64,000 nt of DNA from Micromonospora tulbaghiae (lineage in GTDB: Bacteria > Actinomycetota > Actinomycetes > Mycobacteriales > Micromonosporaceae): the NCBI RefSeq assembly GCF_900091605.1, contig NZ_FMCQ01000004.1, forward strand, positions 434,001 to 498,000, read 5' to 3'. Below the pieces are notes generated by a model. The model saw only the letters and a list, made by a program, of their open reading frames with translations, did no database searches and had not been told where the DNA came from. This document shows positions 62,142 to 64,000 of this stretch, piece after piece. Both the position numbers and the translations under genes were made by a program. Numbering within the stretch: position 1 is the first letter of the stretch; every line of letters begins with the position of its first letter.

Positions 62142-63368
62142 ATGAGTCGTCCCGACGTCGTCGTCACCGGGCTCGGCGCGACGACCCCGCTCGGCGGGGA
62201 CGTCGCGTCGACCTGGGACGCCATGCTCGCCGGCCGCTCCGGGGTGAGTGCGCTCACCCAGGAGTGGGCCGCGCAACTGCCCGTCCGGATCGCCGCCGAG
62301 CTGGCGGTCGACCCGTCCGAGGTGCTGGACCGGGTGAAGCTGCGCCGGCTGGACCGCTCGGAGGCGATCGCCATCATCGCCGCCCGGCAGGCGTGGGCCG
62401 ACGCCGGTCTGGACGAGGCCGGGCCGGACCCGGAGCGGCTGGCGGTCAGCGTCGGCTCGGGCATCGGCGGCGCCACCACCCTGCTCGCCCAGGACGACAT
62501 CCTGGAGGCGTCCGGACCGCGGCGGGTCTCCCCGCACACCATCCCGATGCTGATGCCGAACGGCCCGGCCGCCTGGGTCGGTCTGGAGCTGGGCGCCAAG
62601 GCCGGCGTGCACACGGTGGCCAGCGCCTGCGCGACCGGCGCGGAGGCGATCGCGCTGGGGCTGGACATCATCCGCGCCGGCCGGGCCGACGTGGTGGTGG
62701 CCGGCGGCACCGAGGCGGTCATCCACCCGCTGCCGATCGCCGGCTTCAGCTCGATGCGGGCCATGTCGACCCGCAACGACGAGCCGGAGCGGGCCTCCCG
62801 GCCGTGGGACTCCGGCCGCGACGGCTTCGTGCTCGGTGAGGGCGCGGGCGTGGTGATCCTGGAGCGCGCCGACCACGCCGCCGCCCGGGGCGCCCGGGTG
62901 TACGCGCGCCTGGCCGGCGCGGGGATCACCTCCGACGCGTACGACATCGTGCAGCCGCACGCCGAGGGCGAGGGCGCGATCCGGGCCATCGCCCGGGCGG
63001 TCGCCGACGCGGACGTGGCCCGTACCGACATCGTGCACGTCAACGCGCACGCCACCTCCACCCCGGTCGGGGACATGCTGGAGATCGGCGCGCTGCGTCA
63101 GGCGGTCGGCGACCACCCGGTGCTCACCGCCACGAAGTCGATGACCGGGCACCTGCTCGGCGCGGCCGGCGCGCTGGAGTCGATCGCCACCATCCTGGCC
63201 ATCCGGGACGGCGTGATCCCGCCGACGATCAACCTGGACGACCCGGACGAGGGCCTGACCCTGGACGTGGCCGCGCACAAGGCGCGTCACATGGAGATCC
63301 CGGCGGCGCTGAACAACGCGTTCGGCTTCGGCGGGCACAACGTGGCGCTGGTCTTCACCCGCCCCTGA
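62142..63368 (+). CDS. fabF: beta-ketoacyl-ACP synthase II
   Basis: 408 residues. Catalytic triad: C163 in VASACATGAEAI, H303 in NAHATSTPVGD and H337 in SMTGHLLGAAGA, with K332; ending NNAFGFGGHNVALVF. It elongates acyl-ACP chains with malonyl-ACP. Last gene of the fabD-fabH-acpP-fabF operon, followed by a perfect terminator. Confidence 0.97.
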   Translation: MSRPDVVVTGLGATTPLGGDVASTWDAMLAGRSGVSALTQEWAAQLPVRIAAELAVDPSEVLDRVKLRRLDRSEAIAIIAARQAWADAGLDEAGPDPERLAVSVGSGIGGATTLLAQDDILEASGPRRVSPHTIPMLMPNGPAAWVGLELGAKAGVHTVASACATGAEAIALGLDIIRAGRADVVVAGGTEAVIHPLPIAGFSSMRAMSTRNDEPERASRPWDSGRDGFVLGEGAGVVILERADHAAARGARVYARLAGAGITSDAYDIVQPHAEGEGAIRAIARAVADADVARTDIVHVNAHATSTPVGDMLEIGALRQAVGDHPVLTATKSMTGHLLGAAGALESIATILAIRDGVIPPTINLDDPDEGLTLDVAAHKARHMEIPAALNNAFGFGGHNVALVFTRP

Positions 63369-63380
63369 GCGGACGTGCGA

Positions 63381-63412
63381 AAGGGCCCCTTCTCCGTCGA
63401 GAAGGGGCCCTT
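63381..63412. terminator. terminator after fabF, perfect 14-base stem
   Basis: AAGGGCCCCTTCTC (63381-63394) pairs exactly with 63399-63412 around CGTC, between the convergent fabF and the small gene ending at 63422; probably bidirectional. Confidence 0.9.
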
Positions 63413-63421
63413 CCCTATCTC

Positions 63422-63643
63422 TCAGCCGCGATTGCGGGGGTGCTGCCGGGCGGTCCGCTCGTTGCCCCGCCGGTAGTTGCCGGTCCACCGGGCCATGGTC
63501 AGCTGCGGGTCGTCGCCGACCTCGGCCAGGAACTGCGCGGCCCGGCCGCCGCGCAACGTGCCGGCGACCCGGCCGTGATGCGTGATGACCACCGTGCCGT
63601 CGGCGCGCTCGACGTAGCGGAAACCCTGTGCTGCCTCTCCCAT
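63422..63643 (-). CDS. small conserved hypothetical protein
   Basis: 73 residues: MGEAAQGFRYVERADGTVVI then THHGRVAGTLRGGRAAQFLA and a basic C-terminus (NYRRGNERTARQHPRNRG). Beta hairpins followed by helix; soluble. Such proteins are widespread in actinobacteria without known function. ATG 63643 is preferred to the GTG at 63652. Confidence 0.75.
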   Translation of the reverse strand: MGEAAQGFRYVERADGTVVITHHGRVAGTLRGGRAAQFLAEVGDDPQLTMARWTGNYRRGNERTARQHPRNRG

Positions 63644-63713
63644 GGGCGCCACCCTGCCAGCCGGGGCCGCCCGGACGCACCCCGGTTTCGGCGCGGCCGG
63701 GCGGGCGGCCGGG

Positions 63714-64000
63714 TCAGGTGCGGCAGGTGGTGGCCGGCAGGCCGGAGACCGGCACCGGGGAGCGCCCGGCCGGGCGGGCCTTGCCGGCGAGCACCGCCGC
63801 GAGCCCGGCCATCGAGGCGCGGGTGGACGAGTAGGTCGCCATCAGCGTCGGGGACTTCGCCCCGGACAGCACGTACGGCATGTCCATCGCCACCGTCACG
63901 GCGGCGTCCGCGCGCAGGTCCTTCGCGCCGTCGCCGTACCCGACCAGGTGCACCACCGTGCCACCGGAGGGCACCACCTTGACCCCGGCCGCGGTGAGCG
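63714..64000 (-). CDS. glycoside hydrolase family 3 protein (partial, C-terminal end)
   Basis: 95 residues up to the right edge. VVHLVGYGDGAKDLRADAAV, VAMDMPYVLSGAKSPTLMAT, YSSTRASMAGLAAVLAGKAR, PAGRSPVPVSGLP is the C-terminal domain of GH3 enzymes, as in beta-N-acetylhexosaminidases. The catalytic N-terminal domain lies outside the window, so substrate and signal peptide cannot be judged. Confidence 0.75.
   Translation of the reverse strand, partial: LTAAGVKVVPSGGTVVHLVGYGDGAKDLRADAAVTVAMDMPYVLSGAKSPTLMATYSSTRASMAGLAAVLAGKARPAGRSPVPVSGLPATTCRT

Noticed and set aside
1..64000. CRISPR array, rRNA genes, complete IS element
   Set aside because: No regularly spaced repeats, rRNA-like sequence or transposase was recognised.

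Overview
The window is high-GC DNA (GC-rich third codon positions, frequent GTG and TTG starts, many 4-bp start/stop overlaps) of an actinobacterium. Gene content and style fit Micromonosporaceae, most likely Micromonospora or a close relative; this is inferred from protein style, not from a search. Several blocks match the chromosomal neighbourhood of aceE and fabD in mycobacteria (Nif3, Zn-ribbon protein and RNase H/phosphatase; AhpE and DUF3052; aceE; FasR, fabD and later genes), so this is core chromosome with accessory insertions.

Layout. 1-5.8 kb: end of a DUF3311 transporter-partner gene, the RNase H/Zn-ribbon/Nif3 operon, then a flavoprotein and XRE regulator divergent from a short primase-polymerase-domain protein. 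5.8-6.75 kb: repeat-rich non-coding DNA. 6.7-13 kb: a minus-strand operon of DUF1800, DUF1501, ferric-reductase-like flavocytochrome, FMN-binding protein and ApbE, which looks like a membrane or extracytoplasmic flavin electron-transfer module. 13.5-18.1 kb: DUF3040, SWIM zinc-finger and SNF2-helicase genes. 18.1-34 kb: kinase, DinB, polysaccharide pyruvyl transferase, TetR/reductase, phosphotransferase, ROK regulator, ECF sigma with a membrane beta-propeller partner, universal stress protein, MarR/MFS efflux, hydrolase, XRE-cupin/oxidoreductase and a GH15 enzyme. 34-36 kb: an ABC-F ribosome-protection-type gene with an apparent leader-peptide attenuator.

36.5-43.9 kb is an accessory stretch: three overlapping small cysteine-rich genes below an XRE/TPR regulator, an HTH-like protein with a beta-rich C-terminus, small membrane proteins, decayed gene fragments and a FUSC protein, ending at tRNA-Val(TAC). 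44-57.9 kb: peroxiredoxin and DUF3052, a fused 2-oxoacid dehydrogenase E1-like gene carrying an in-frame palindromic repeat, MarR, YjbQ, aceE, SRPBCC, a GH1 beta-glucosidase with its MFS transporter, a divergent glutamyl-tRNA synthetase, and CopC. 58.4-63.4 kb: the FASII cluster (FasR-like regulator, fabD with an extra C-terminal barrel-like domain, fabH, acpP, fabF). The window ends inside a GH3 gene.

The strongest unusual signals are the ABC-F attenuator (leader peptide MRFYAAVMKPWSLR plus three mutually exclusive pairings), a dispersed set of GATC-bounded palindromes of which one lies inside a reading frame, the overlapping cysteine-rich cassette with its XRE/TPR regulator, and the lipoyl/biotinyl-like extension on FabD.
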